Made by a program: the position numbers and the translations under genes. From positions 80,980,778-81,044,777 of the forward strand of contig CM055092.1 of the NCBI GenBank assembly GCA_029204225.1: a DNA stretch of 64,000 nt, written 5' to 3'. Each line of letters starts with the position of its first letter. The stretch's first letter is position 1. This stretch comes from Diphasiastrum complanatum (taxonomy: Eukaryota; Streptophyta; Lycopodiopsida; Lycopodiales; Lycopodiaceae). This document shows, piece by piece, positions 23,768-34,609 of this stretch. The notes beneath the pieces are model-generated. The model had not been told where the DNA came from. It worked only from the letters and a program-made list of their open reading frames with translations, and ran no database searches.

Positions 23768-23820
<53 letters not shown>
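23768..23820. repeat. (CT)26 microsatellite
   Basis: An uninterrupted CT run about 30 bp upstream (minus-strand sense) of the BASS1-like exon at 23739, inside its intron. Confidence 0.97.
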
Positions 23821-23822
<2 letters not shown>

Positions 23823-23999
23823 TTTGCATTTGTAGCCTTGGACATGCTTGCAATCCTGTGCCCTGAACCGTCTTGCTTGCCCTTGCTGCCAATCCTTAGC
23901 AACCCAGCCAGCAGCAAGTTAAAGAGAGCCACAGGAGCCTGCTTTGTGAATGCAGGCGACACATTACAGGTGTACAGCAGGCCCAATCTTTACCTTGGC

Positions 24000-25320
24000 C
24001 CTGCTGCCTTGAATAACCCCCCCCCCTTCGCTCAGACGCTATCATATGCTGTCTTTTCCTTGCCCTGCTATCCGTTCTGTTCTTGCCGTTGGACATACAA
24101 TACTCTTCAATTTGCCTCTATCTCGCTATCCTTACCTCCTTTGACACTACCACCTTTCAAAGACAACCTTAACTGATCCTTTTTGCCCAGCAGTTCTGTA
24201 ATGTAAGCCATCATGATCCCAGAGGCCAGACATCTAGAAGATGTCCACTGTTTATCTACATGCCGATTCCATGTCCACAAAATAGAGAAAGAAGAGGAAC
24301 TTGATTTCCTTACATCGAACATAGCCTGCAGGAATCCACAACAGAAAAAAACCACAAAAAGCACCAGTTTCCACCTCATTACAGATTTGTTGACATTGGT
24401 GCTGTATGCAGCCCTTTTGTTGATGCACGTGAACTGGTCATAATTTTGTGAAATGGGACTCCACGGCCGTGGTTTTGTCCTTGTATGGCCAAAATGCAAA
24501 TGGGATAAATTGACTGGTGGTCTACTATGAGAGCTAAAGCAAGTACGTAGAGATTGATCTGCTGAAAACTTCACTAGAAACATTATGGCAAGAAAACCAA
24601 GAACAAAAGGCCAAAATTGCTCTCGGACAGAATTTTACTATCACGATTGAAGCTTTACAACCATAGCTACCAGAATAAAAAAACGTTTTTGGTATGGCAC
24701 TTTAAAAATGGAAATACGTATGGCAATTTTGAATATGCATATGGATGAATGTGCCATGTCATCAACATTGTCAAATTTCCAACATAATCAATTTTCAAAC
24801 AACAAAATTAGAACTTGAAATGTCCCAAGTACAGCCTAAAGATGGTCTAAAAACTTAAAATTTTGTGTTTTTAAAGGCAAACCTAAAAATTTTCCCAAAA
24901 AGAGCTAGAAAACAGCATTTGCAGCGGTACTTGAGGTTAAAAACATTTGGTTTGCAATATTTGGCCCCTAACTACTTGAAAAGGCTTAGTTACCATATTC
25001 GATAGTAAATACTAATGAATATGGCATTTTCTGGTAACTATGACGACCATGCATACATGCAAAGCTTGTGCAAGACTGGCTTGTGAGCAAACATTAATAG
25101 AAGACTCAAGCAGGATGGGGGTATGAAGACGTTCCCAGTAATACGAAGGTTGTTTAGGGCCAGCAAAGCCCTCAACGTTCATGAGTGTGGCCTCACCAAA
25201 ATGTTTGTATTGCAGAAAGAAATGTTGTTTTGGTGACGCAAGAGTGTAAAGGGAGAGCTACCCTTAGTGTCAAAATATACCTATAGTTGTCTGTCAAGAT
25301 GCTACTCTCTACAGTCTCGT
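24000..25320. other. Intron-like sequence, no exon recognised
   Basis: I looked for the missing BASS exon (the part after CCPGG, expected to contain a TASNIVTYIA-type stretch) and did not find a convincing one. The minus-strand open frame at 24583-24107 has no motif. Confidence 0.4.
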
Positions 25321-25489
25321 AGTTATGGACTCGGCTCATTACATTCGCTATGTCCATTCTTTTATTCGTTATTATGCACAAGCAAGATTATGGGCCCTTT
25401 ATATTCATGTACTGGCCTTGGGCCCTATTTTGGAAATTTGGTTCTCTATATTAGAGACCTATTTTTTTATGTATCCCAAGATTGAAACC

Positions 25490-25676
25490 CATAAGGTCTA
25501 GTTGGCTACATTACATCTAGATGGTCGAGCTCAAACTTGGTGGCGTGTTTACCGTTCTGAGCCTACTCGCGAGGGGTTGCATATATGGCCTACCTTTCGT
25601 CATGAACTTCATATGGCTACGATTGACCCCCCAATGTCTAGTTCATCGGCGTGATCTGTTTCGCAGGCTTACCCAT
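25490..25676 (+). pseudogene. G2 gag fragment, 5' side of the G1 insertion
   Basis: It reads LATLHLDGRAQTWWRVYR and REGLHIWPTFRHELHMATID, aligning with LAALHLDGRAAMWWRFYR in G3 gag. A frame change near 25640 moves the tail (HRRDLFRRLTH) into another frame. The remaining gag resumes at 30501 with TGELSAYLDQFTELS. Confidence 0.85.
25672..25676 (+). repeat. Target-site duplication of G1, left copy (CCCAT)
   Basis: CCCAT stands directly before the 5' LTR of G1 and is repeated at 30496-30500 directly after its 3' LTR. Confidence 0.9.
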
Positions 25677-26089
25677 AGTTATGGACTCGGCTCATTACAT
25701 TCGCCGCGTCCATTTACATTTACTTTACTTTATGCATAAGCAGGCCTTGGGCCCTTTTTTATTCATTAGCGACACTTAGACTATATGGTTGGCCTTTGGC
25801 CTTATTATTCAATATTAGGCCATTTGGATATATTACTGGAGAGTGGGGGGCCTGCTTGGAGGGCGCACTATTTTCCCTCCCAGTTGGGCCCTAGCCACCG
25901 GAAGCTTCCTTTTAGGGCTTCCTCTTGGCTATAAGTAAGGAAACTGTGTCAATTGTTGTTCAGCTGATGATATTGATCTCTCTCTTTAGTCTCCTTAATC
26001 TCTCTCTTTCCTGCTTTCTAGGGTTAAGTCTTGCTTATGTGCTGCTTTCATAGCTTAGCTTTAGATCAACTGTGGCTTTATTCGTAACT
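25677..26089 (+). repeat. 5' LTR of G1
   Basis: 413 bp, starting AGTTATGGACTCGGC and ending ATTCGTAACT. The ends form the inverted pair AGTTA/TAACT instead of TG..CA. A TATAAGTA box lies near 25930. Confidence 0.9.
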
Positions 26090-26102
26090 TGGTATCAGAG
26101 CA
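26090..26102 (+). other. Primer-binding site of G1 (initiator Met-tRNA)
   Basis: TGGTATCAGAGCA directly follows the 5' LTR and fits the 3' end of initiator methionine tRNA, the usual primer of plant Gypsy elements. Confidence 0.85.
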
Positions 26103-26783
26103 CTTTCCTGATTGCTGAATTTCAGATCTGATTTTTTGATTGGGTGCCCATTTTCCTTGCTGATTTTTCTCTCTTTGCTGAGGGCTTTCGTCTCTTTGCT
26201 TCAGTAACATTCAGCACAGTTTGGAGGAGGACCAGCTCCTATCAAAGCATTTTCCTTGGCGGAGCTTAGCAGATAGTTAGCGGAAGTACTTCCGCTAAAT
26301 TTGGCGGCCGGAATTTTTTTTTTTTTTTGGGCAGATTATTTCCGGCGCCCAAGTTCCAACCCTCGATCACCCATTTCCAGCTTGTTTGCAGGCTCTCCAG
26401 CGCCCAATTCCCTCATCTCTTTTATCCGTTCCTCTTCCCATTTTCAGCCGTCTCACTTTTGTTTGCAGGCTGTCCAGCCGTTTCATACTTGTCACTTTCA
26501 TCCGTTTTTGTCTCCGTTTGCTGCCATTTTTCACACCTTGTTTGCAGGCTGTCCATCGCCCATCCTCAACCAAATTTCATGAAATTTCGACTCCGTTTGA
26601 TACTCCAATTTGTCACTTGCCTCCTGGCTGTCCAACGCATTTTCACAACCTTCATTTTCACTTTTTTCATTTGCTGATTGCTGTCCTTTCTTAGTTGTAA
26701 TAATCGTGGTTTTAATAGACTAATTTGGGGTGACGACAAGAGTCCGCTCTCTCAAGTTTTCGTCTATTCCTTCCACTATCATT

Positions 26784-28212
26784 ATGGCACATTCACCTAC
26801 CCCGAGTGAGACTACTCAGGAAACCTTATCCGATCAGTTTTGTCGTATGGATGAGACCCTTTCTGGCCTCGTTCTTCTCTTCGATATCGTTATGACCGGC
26901 TTTGCTACTATGCAGTCACAGATTGATTCTTTACAGCCTCATGGTCCTGGTAAAGCTCATGTTTTTCCTTCATTTGGGACTCCCCCTCCATTTGGATTTC
27001 CATCTTTTTCTGCTAGTTAGCCTGGTGGTGGACCGATCATTCCACCTAACCCATCTCCTGGTTTCCTTTCACGTCCCCCACTTCCTGAGCCACACTTTGC
27101 TCGAGACTTTCGTGATAGGGTACAGCTTGCTACCTTTCTTATCTTTTCATAGATCTATAGCCCACTGAGCTTATTTCTCGTTACATTGCTGGGCTTCGTG
27201 GTGCTTTACGTTATGATGTTTCTTCCTTCCGTCCTCCCACACTTGTTGAGGCGATGTCTCTTGCCAGTACTTTACAGCATAAGTACTCTGACACTCTTCC
27301 TTCCCGCTTCTCCCGACCCCATCCTTCTGCTTCATCTTTTCCCGCTGCGTCCACCCCTGCACCTGCCCCTTCTGTTCCAGCTCTCTCCATTGTCCCTTCG
27401 TCTCCTCATCCTCCGACTCCTCGACCTGCTTTTGTCCGACGTTACACGTCTGCAGAGTTCGCTGACCTTCAGCAGCAGCGTCTTTGCTTTCGTTGTAAGA
27501 GTCCTGACCATTTTGCCCGTGATTGCTGTCAGCCTCTCCCTACTACTACTGCTGTTTTTTTACCATGAGGGCACTACTCTAGATGATTCCGATATCTACA
27601 TTCATATTTCTGATGAGCCTGACCTATCCTCTGAGCCTTCCACTAATTTACTTCCTGCTACTTGCCATGCTCAGCTTGCCTATGCTACTTGGACAGGGCG
27701 GCCTGGTCCTCGCTCCATTCGGTTACGTGTACGTATTACAGTTCGTGAGTATATTGCTTTAGTTGATACTGGCAGCACCCATTCTTTTATTAGCAGTTAT
27801 ATCACTCGTCGGATACGTGCTTCACCTATTCCTGCTTCACAGCCTCTCACAGTTGAGGTTGCCAATTCTCATTCTTTTCCTAGTTCTCAGATGTTTCAGC
27901 GTTTACCATACCGTACTGGACAGGCAGATCGTTACATTATTCCTATGAAGCGTCATGATCTTATCCTTGGTGCTGATTGGTTTGCATCTCTTGGAGCCGT
28001 TACACTGGACTTGACACAACAGACATTGACATTTGTACTTGATGCAGTTCCACACTCACTTGTTGGCATTGATTCTCAGGGAGACTTCCAGTTGGTTACC
28101 GAGAAGCAGTTTATGCGTAGCCTGCCAAAGGCTGACGATGCAGCTCTTCTTTCCATTCAAAGTACATCAGTTGCTACTTCACTTTCACCATCCATGGGTC
28201 CTCTTCCTCAGG
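26784..28212 (+). pseudogene. G1 gag and protease, broken
   Basis: The likely start is ATG 26784 (MAHSPTPSETTQETLSDQF). A stop lies at 27018. Near 27137 the sequence jumps from RDRVQLAT to the SLFLV/YLF region, losing about 300 bp relative to G3, which is most of the retrotransposon gag domain. The CCHC knuckle CFRCKSPDHFARDC follows (about 27485). An extra T in a T-run near 27555 shifts the frame. The aspartic protease motif LVDTGSTHSF is intact (about 27760), followed by DLILGADWF. Homology to G2 and G3 ends near 28212. Confidence 0.85.
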
Positions 28213-29408
28213 TTGATGCTGCTTCGGATTTACAGGTTGTTGCTGTGTGCCTTGCGCCTATATGCCTTGATTCACAGATATCGTATTCAGTGGTCATTCC
28301 TGGTTTCATTGATATTGAGGCTGTATACCTTGGTGGTATTTCTACTATTGCTTTTGCGCATACTTCAGATTTGCCCTCCTGGTTCGGTGGTTGGTGCAGT
28401 ATCTTCTCCATTGGTCTCTATATCTCCATCTCTTGAGTCTGTTATGGGCGATGTTCCTGCTGGTTTCTATGGGGTCCTTCATGGGTCCACGTTGATGGTT
28501 CCCTCGCTATTGGTGATCATGTTGTATCTTCTTTCGCTTTACTCCATGGATCTCTGCTTGAGGTTTGTGATCTGCCTCATGATATTTCTACGGTTCCTGA
28601 CATGATTCATGCGCCTTTGGCCCTTACTGTTACACATTTTTCATCCGAGGATATTTGCCAGATGGTCACTATTATTTATCTAGGGTATTTATATGCTGGG
28701 ATCTTTCTAGATGAGTACACGGACATCCTTCCGTCTCCTGGTGTTTCTACATATAGGTTTGCTGCAGTCCATGCCGATGCTATGGATATATGGCATTCCT
28801 GGTTATTACATATAGCTTGGTTTTCATTTGGACCTGTTGATTGGTGCTGGTTTTTCCATATTACTGATCGCCTATGGTGCGGATATCTCTATGATTATGC
28901 ATGTCGCTCTCTATCTGTTCCTTGGATTGTTGCTCATTGTTAGGCTTGGCATATCCTATTGGCTTGGGTTATTGCCTCCGTTCCAGCTACTGTTTGTCTG
29001 GGTGATCTTCAGGTTCCCTGTCATTTCAGGTTGCTCCATATCGCTTGGTCTCCGATGCTGAGTTGCCACTTTGTTCTGGTGTTCCGAGACCATCAGGGTA
29101 CCTTGAGAGAATTCCTTCTCCTCTCTTGGATAGTTTTTGGGGATGTTGCCGCCATATACTTCAGTTTTGCTCATATGTGCTTTGATACTCATTCCCAGCT
29201 ACACGTGGATATTGCTCCGATGCTTGCTACTGATGTTGCGGATCCTGTTCCTCGTTCCAGTGCATTTCTTCTATTCCTCACTTGTGCGCATGGTGTGTAC
29301 TTTGGGATTACACTTGCGGCCAGTTCCGATGGGTCATCCGATTCTCCATCCGTTTTTGGTGTATCCTATGATGGATTGTTCTACCTTCTCAGGCTTTTTG
29401 GATACCTT
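28213..29408 (+). other. Foreign in-frame segment replacing RT, RNase H and integrase core in G1
   Basis: About 400 codons with no RT, RNase H or integrase motif lie between the protease and the integrase tail. One frame runs through the whole segment with only two stops (28434 and 28941), and it is the same frame as the protease upstream and GARELITRASSHLQH downstream. The deduced protein is rich in Trp, Phe and Leu, with stretches such as SWLLHIAWFSFGPVDWCWFF and RLLHIAWSPMLSCHFVLVF that resemble each other. I do not recognise a family. It could be captured host or transposon sequence, or a fast-changing accessory frame of a non-autonomous lineage. Confidence 0.6.
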
Positions 29409-30005
29409 GGTGCTCGAGAGCTTATTACCCGGGCCAGTTCTCATTTACAGCATGTTCAGCAGCGTTATCAGACCTCAGTTGATCGTCACCGCCGCCATGT
29501 TGAGTTTCAGCTTGGAGATATGGTTTATCTACGCCTACGGTTTGCACGTCATCATTTTGTCCAGGGCCATGCTTCTACTGAGAAGCTTGGACCACGTTAT
29601 TATGGGCCTTATCGCATTTTGGAGGTTCTTAGTCCAGTTACATATCGCTTATAGCTTCCTGCTTCCACACGCGCCTGTGATGTATTCCATGTCAGTTTAT
29701 TACATGCTGCTATTGAGGATGACGCTCCTTGTGATGCTGAGTTTCCTACTACTCCAGAGTTATTTCCATTTTTACCTGCTGCTATATTACAGGTTCGTCT
29801 ATACCATAGTCGATGCCGCCGGCAGATTCAATTTTTGGTCCAATGGGATGGCCATCCTATTGAGGAGGCCACATGGGAGCCTATTGATGTCTTTTATCAT
29901 ACACCATCACTTGCGGATCAGGCTCGTGCTCTTGCTGCACTTGTTGATTCCTCTACATCAGATGTTTCTCTAGTTGTTGATGCACTTGGGCTTGCTGTTA
30001 CTTGA
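29409..30005 (+). pseudogene. G1 integrase C-terminus with chromodomain
   Basis: It encodes GARELITRASSHLQHVQQRY, the GPYRILEVLSPVTYRL block (the GPF/Y-type module of integrase) and, after a stop at 29652, the chromodomain with WDGHPIEEATWEP. Compared with G3 it is nearly the same in sequence. The chromodomain marks the chromovirus clade, where it is thought to steer integration to particular chromatin. The final stop is near 30003. Confidence 0.88.
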
Positions 30006-30052
30006 TCCAGTTTCTTTTCGGTAGTTGGGTCTTTTTCTTTTGTGCCAAGGAG

Positions 30053-30495
30053 AGTTATGGACTCGGCTCATTACGTTCGCCGCATCCATTTACATTTGAT
30101 TTACTTTATGCATAAGCAGTCCTTGGGCCCTTTTTTATTCATTAGTGACACTTAGACTATATGGTTGGCCTTTGGCCTTATTATTCATTATTAGGCCATT
30201 TGGACATATTACTGGAGAGTGGGGGCCTTCTTGGAGGGCGCACTATTTTCCCTCCCAGTTGGGCCCTAGCCACCGAAAGCTTCCTTTTAGGGCTTCCTCT
30301 GGGCTATAAGTAGGGAAACCGTGTCATTTGTTATTCAGCTGATGATATTGATCTCTCTCTTTAGTCTCCTTAATCTCTCTCTTTCCTGCTTTCTGGGGCT
30401 AAGTCTTGCTTATGTGCTGCTTTCATAGCTTAAGTCTTGCTTATGTGATGCTTTCATAGCTTAGCTTTAGATCAGCTGTGGCTTTATTCGTAACT
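30053..30495 (+). repeat. 3' LTR of G1
   Basis: 443 bp, preceded by the purine tract AAGGAG (30047-30052). It carries an extra ~31 bp internal duplication (CTTGCTTATGTGATGCTTTC repeated near 30405-30460) compared with the 5' LTR. It ends TAACT and is followed by the target duplication CCCAT. Confidence 0.9.
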
Positions 30496-30500
30496 CCCAT

Positions 30501-33500
30501 ACTGGTGAGTTGAGTGCTTATCTTGACCAGTTTACTGAGCTTTCTTGCCTTTTGTGATCTCCACCCTACTAAGCTTATTTCACGCTTTATTGCTAATCTT
30601 CGAGGTTCTTTATGATATGATGTGTTATCTTTCTGGCCTCCTACTCTCTTTGATGCTATTTCCTTGGCCACTACCTTGCAGCATAAGTACCCTGAGTTAT
30701 CCACTTCTTCTCATTTTTGCCGCCCTCTCTTAGGGATGCCTACTATTTCAGCTGCTTCTCCTACCCCGGCTTCTACTACTGGCGCTCCTGCTTTTTCCCC
30801 CTGCCCCCCGCTCCCCCTTTGTTCGTCGCTATTTAGCCACAGAGTTTGTTGAGATTTAGCAGAAGCATCTTTGTCATCACTGTAAGACCACATGGCCCTA
30901 CTACATCTGCTTTTTACCATGAGGCCAGTACTCCTGATTATTATGATATTTACATCCAGATTTTTTATACTCTTGACCCACCTCTTGCTAATGTGCCTGT
31001 TGACCCGCTTCCTGCTGATCCTGCTCCTGCCACTTGCCATGCGCAGCTTGTTTAAGCTACTTGGGCTGGGCGTCATGGTCTTCACTCTATTTGGTTACGC
31101 ATCCGCAACTTGGGACGAGAGTATATTGCTTTGGTGAATACAAGCAGTACACATTGCTTTATTAGCAGCTACATTTTCACCAAGCTTCGTGCTATGCCTG
31201 TTCCTGCTTCCCAGCCTCTCAGTGTTGAGGTTGCTAGTTCACATTCCTTTCTCAGTTCTCATATGTTTTAGGGCTTGGATTATCGCATTGGTGACTTTTC
31301 TGGTCAGGCAGATTTCTACATCATTCCTCTGGAGCGTTATGACATTATTTTTGGTGCAGACTGGTTCTCCTCACTTGGTACTGTTGTTGTGGATCTATCT
31401 CAGCAGACGCTTTGCTTTACTCATGCTGGTCAGAATCATTCATTTGCTAGGATTGATTCCCAGGGTGACTATCAGTTGGTTACCAGGAAGCAGTTTATGC
31501 GTAGCCTGCCAAAGGCTTAGGGTGTAGCTCTTCTTTCCATTCATAGTACATTACTTACTGCTCCTCTTTTACCATCCGTGGGTCCTCATCCTCAAGTGAT
31601 TTTTGACTTATTGCATAGGTATTTTGTTGTCTTTTTAGAACCTACGCCTCTGCCACCATTACGTGGTGTCAACCACCATATGAATCTTATTCTTGGTGCC
31701 AGCCCAGCTTCTCGTGCACCATATCGTATGTCTAAAGTTGAACATGATGAGGTTCAGCTCTAGATTGCTTCTCTTTTACGTCAGGGCCTCATTGTACCTA
31801 GTCATAGTCCCTTTGGTGCCCCTATTCTTCGTGCTGCTAAAAAAGATGGGACCAAACGTCTTTGCATTGACTACCGTGCCTTGAACAACCTTAATATTCG
31901 TAATCAGTATCCTATTCCTCGTATGGATGACCTTTTTAATCAGCTTGGCACTTCTTCTATCTCTTCCAAGATTGACCTTTGTTTTGGTTATTCTAAGATT
32001 AGGATGCATCCTTCTGATGAGCATAAGACTGCGTTTTGTACTCACTTAGGTTTGTATGAGTTTCATGTTCTTCCCGTTGGTGTTCAGAATGGTCCACACA
32101 CGTTCCAAAATGCTATGAATAATGTTTTACGTTCTCTTCTTGGTGTTTGTTCTTTAGTTTATTTTGATGACATTCTTGTTTTTAGTACTTCTTTGTCTGA
32201 CCATGTGTCACATCTCTTGTCTGTGTTTAAGCTACTTGTTAAGCATCAGTTGTTTGCTATATTGTCAAAATGTTCCTTTGTTGTTGTTGAGATTGAGTTT
32301 TTGGGTTTCCTTGTTTGTGATGGCCGTATTCGTCTTGATCCTTGGAAGGTTCAGGCTATTGACGATTGACCTATTCCAACCGACGTTCATTTTGTTCGTA
32401 TGTTTTTAGGTATGGCTACCCATATTTTTCGTCCTGTTAAGTATTCGCCACTGTGGCTGCCCCGCTTCATTTTTTATTGAAAAAGTCTCAAAAGTTTGTT
32501 TGGACTTCTGAGTGTCAGACTGCTTTTGATGCTTTACGTCATGCCATCGTTCTGCCGCCGTTATGTGTTTGCCACAGTTTCAAAGATTTATTCTTGAGGC
32601 TGATGCTAGTTCTATTGGTCTAGGTGCTCTTCTTCACTAGTCTGAGTGTGTCATTGCTTATGAGTCTTGTCGTTTGTGCTCTTACGAGCAACGTTACTCC
32701 TGTTCTTGAGAAAGAGCTACTTGTTGTTATCCATGCTCTTAAGAAGTGGCGCCATTATTTGTATCGTGTTCCTTTTGATATTATTACTGATCATCAATCT
32801 TTTCGTTATCTCTTGTCTCAGCGTGATCTTAGTGATCTTTAGTATCGTTGGTTACAGACTTTACAATCTTTCCATTTTGACATTTTGTATCGTCCAGGAA
32901 AGTCGAACACGACAACTGATGCTTTGTCTCATCTTCCTGCTTTGTTACATAGTCTTGTTGCTTCTGTTCCTTCTTGGTTTGATGATTTACCGGCTACACA
33001 TTTGACTTGTCCTGACTTTTGTGATGTTTATCGTTCTCGTCCACTTCTTTCATCTCGAAAGTTCCAGGTTTATACTATTGTTGATGATCGTTTATATCAT
33101 TATGGTGCTTTATGTATTCCTAGTCTCTTTCCATTCGTTCTCAGTTGTTGTCTAATGCTCATGCTTCTCCTATTGGTGGCCATTTTGGTTTTCAGAAGTC
33201 TTATGCTCGTCTTAAAGACCAATTCTATTGGCCATCCATGCAGTCTGAGCTAGCACATTTTATCCGTGAGTGTACCTTTTGTGCTCGTAATAAATATTCC
33301 CATGCTAAGTCCACTGGCTTGCTCCAGAGTTGGCCCATTCCTCATCGCCAGTGGACAAACATTTCTATGGACTTTATCCTTGGCCTTTCTCATACCCGAC
33401 ATGGTAATGACTCATGTATGGTGGTGGTAGATCAGTTCTCGGAACAGGCACATTTTATACCGGTTCGCAGTACTATTACAGCTGAGCAGTGCGCACGCCT

Positions 33501-33795
33501 TTTTATATCAGAGACTTTTCAGCTGCATGGTTTTCCACGTACTATCCTTTCTGATCAGGATAGTAAGTTTACATCTACCTTTTGGATAGAGCTTAAGCGT
33601 ATTTTGGATGTACAACTTCTTATGGGTACTGCTTTTCATTCTACTGCTGATGGGCAGATTGAGGTCCTTAATCGGATCGTTGAGGATTATCTTTGACTCT
33701 TTGTTTCTCCTTCAGGAAAGGATTGGGATCAGCATTTATGTTTGGCAGAGTATAGCTATAATAGCTCTGTTAGTACCAGCACTGGAGTTTCTCCT
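30501..33795 (+). pseudogene. G2 gag (rest), protease, RT, RNase H and integrase, heavily decayed
   Basis: Gag resumes after the G1 insertion. The protease site reads LVNTSSTHCF (about 31130), so the catalytic DTG has become NTS. RT blocks include RLCIDYRALNNLNIRNQY and the active site VYFDDILVF (about 32156). RNase H has the IITDHQSF block. Integrase has the HFGFQKSYARL and CTFCARNK zinc-finger region, MDFILGLSHTRHGND and TAFHSTADGQIEVLNRI. Stops occur at many points (for example 31058, 31270, 31518, 31762, 32368, 32638, 32840 and 33694), and there are frameshifts. The reading frame is cut near 33796, where sequence like the LTR tail begins. Confidence 0.88.
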
Positions 33796-33913
33796 TTTTT
33801 CTATTCAGTTGATAATGATTGGTCTTCTTTAGCCTCATTAAATATTCTCTCTTTCATGCTTTCTAGTCTAGGTCTTGCTTTCTAGCATAACTAGTGAATC
33901 TTAGCTTGTAACT
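33796..33913 (+). repeat. G2 3' LTR remnant
   Basis: CAGTTGATAATGATTGG and the following CTTTAGCCTC and TTTCATGCTTTCTAG words match the last ~110 bp of the G1 and G3 LTRs, ending TAACT. The first ~300 bp of the LTR are missing. Confidence 0.7.
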
Positions 33914-34476
33914 CATGTCATCCATCACACAAAGATTCACAATATCTTTGGCTCTGTTTTTGCCAAGACACCCTAAAGTTACATAAAGGCATATTTGCGG
34001 CATGCTATTTTCCCATCAGAGATATCTACACAAATAGTGGGGCATCCCCATTGGCAGATTTGTCAACCGCAATTATCAAGCTCTCAAAGACGAGACTTTC
34101 TCTTGTCTGATTCTCACTAGCTAGGTTATAGATAGCCATGCATGCTGCTTTACAACCATATGAGCTACAATTAAACAGTTAAGAGTGAGCACACAACCAT
34201 CCATGTACCAGTTCATAGTTGAAATGGCTGATGGAAAGGGTGTAGAAGTGTGGGATGCCAGGGTTGTGAGTATGCCTCTGATGATTCAAAGCTACACTGA
34301 AGAGTTAGATTTTGGGATTACCCGTTTGGCTCGTTTTATTAGTGCTTGGATTTTGTTGGCATGTGGCTAGAAAACCCTATCATTCCTTGCATGTGAGCCT
34401 GATATGCCTTTAGGACCTTTGATCACGACGACGCAGCTGTGTAAGGTTCACAGTAAGTGTATGTATGTATGTTTTT

Positions 34477-34605
34477 GGTATGATATGTCTATTTTTGCAA
34501 GGACATACATAAGTAACTCATAAGTGTAAGGTTACTCTGTTCACAGTATGATATGTCTATTTTTGCTTGTAAATATGATGTATGTCAAGAACAGAGTAAC
34601 CTTAC
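34477..34605. repeat. Inverted and direct repeats able to fold back
   Basis: A perfect 17 bp inverted repeat pairs 34526-34542 (GTAAGGTTACTCTGTTC) with 34589-34605. GACATACAT at 34502 also pairs with ATGTATGTC near 34578. The phrase GTATGATATGTCTATTTTTG occurs twice (34478 and 34546). It lies just before the G4 fragment. Confidence 0.8.
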
Positions 34606-34609
34606 TAAG

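Larger units (their letters stand above)
25677..30495 (+). mobile_element. Gypsy (chromovirus-type) element G1, non-autonomous, with both LTRs
   Basis: Complete from LTR to LTR with a 5 bp target duplication. The order is 5' LTR, Met-tRNA primer site, leader, gag (with an internal deletion), protease, a 1.2 kb segment of unknown origin, integrase C-terminus with chromodomain, purine tract and 3' LTR. RT, RNase H and the integrase catalytic core are absent, so it would have depended on enzymes from a relative such as the G3 family, whose LTRs are nearly the same. LTR divergence is roughly 4 percent by eye plus one indel, so it is older than G3. Confidence 0.88.
25321..33913 (+). mobile_element. 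Gypsy element G2, split by nested G1
   Basis: G2 starts with an LTR fragment beginning AGTTATGGACTCGGC (25321). It passes quickly into gag (about 25490-25676), is interrupted by G1 (25677-30495), and resumes with gag, protease, RT, RNase H and integrase (30501-33795). It ends with an LTR tail finishing TAACT (33913). The LTR sequences are related to those of G1 and G3. Most of the 5' LTR, the leader and the integrase C-terminus with the start of the 3' LTR are deleted. The flanks (CTCGT before, CATGT after) are only weakly alike, so the target duplication is not proven. Confidence 0.75.

Noticed and set aside
24107-24583. Minus-strand open frame of 158 codons
   Set aside because: No motif; it lies in intron-like sequence of the BASS-like gene.
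24590-24660. Minus-strand KASIVIVKF stretch as the missing BASS exon
   Set aside because: Too weak a match and wrong splice phase.
27186-27540. Leu-rich open frame overlapping G1 gag
   Set aside because: It is the shadow frame of gag; the real frame is the one with the CCHC knuckle.
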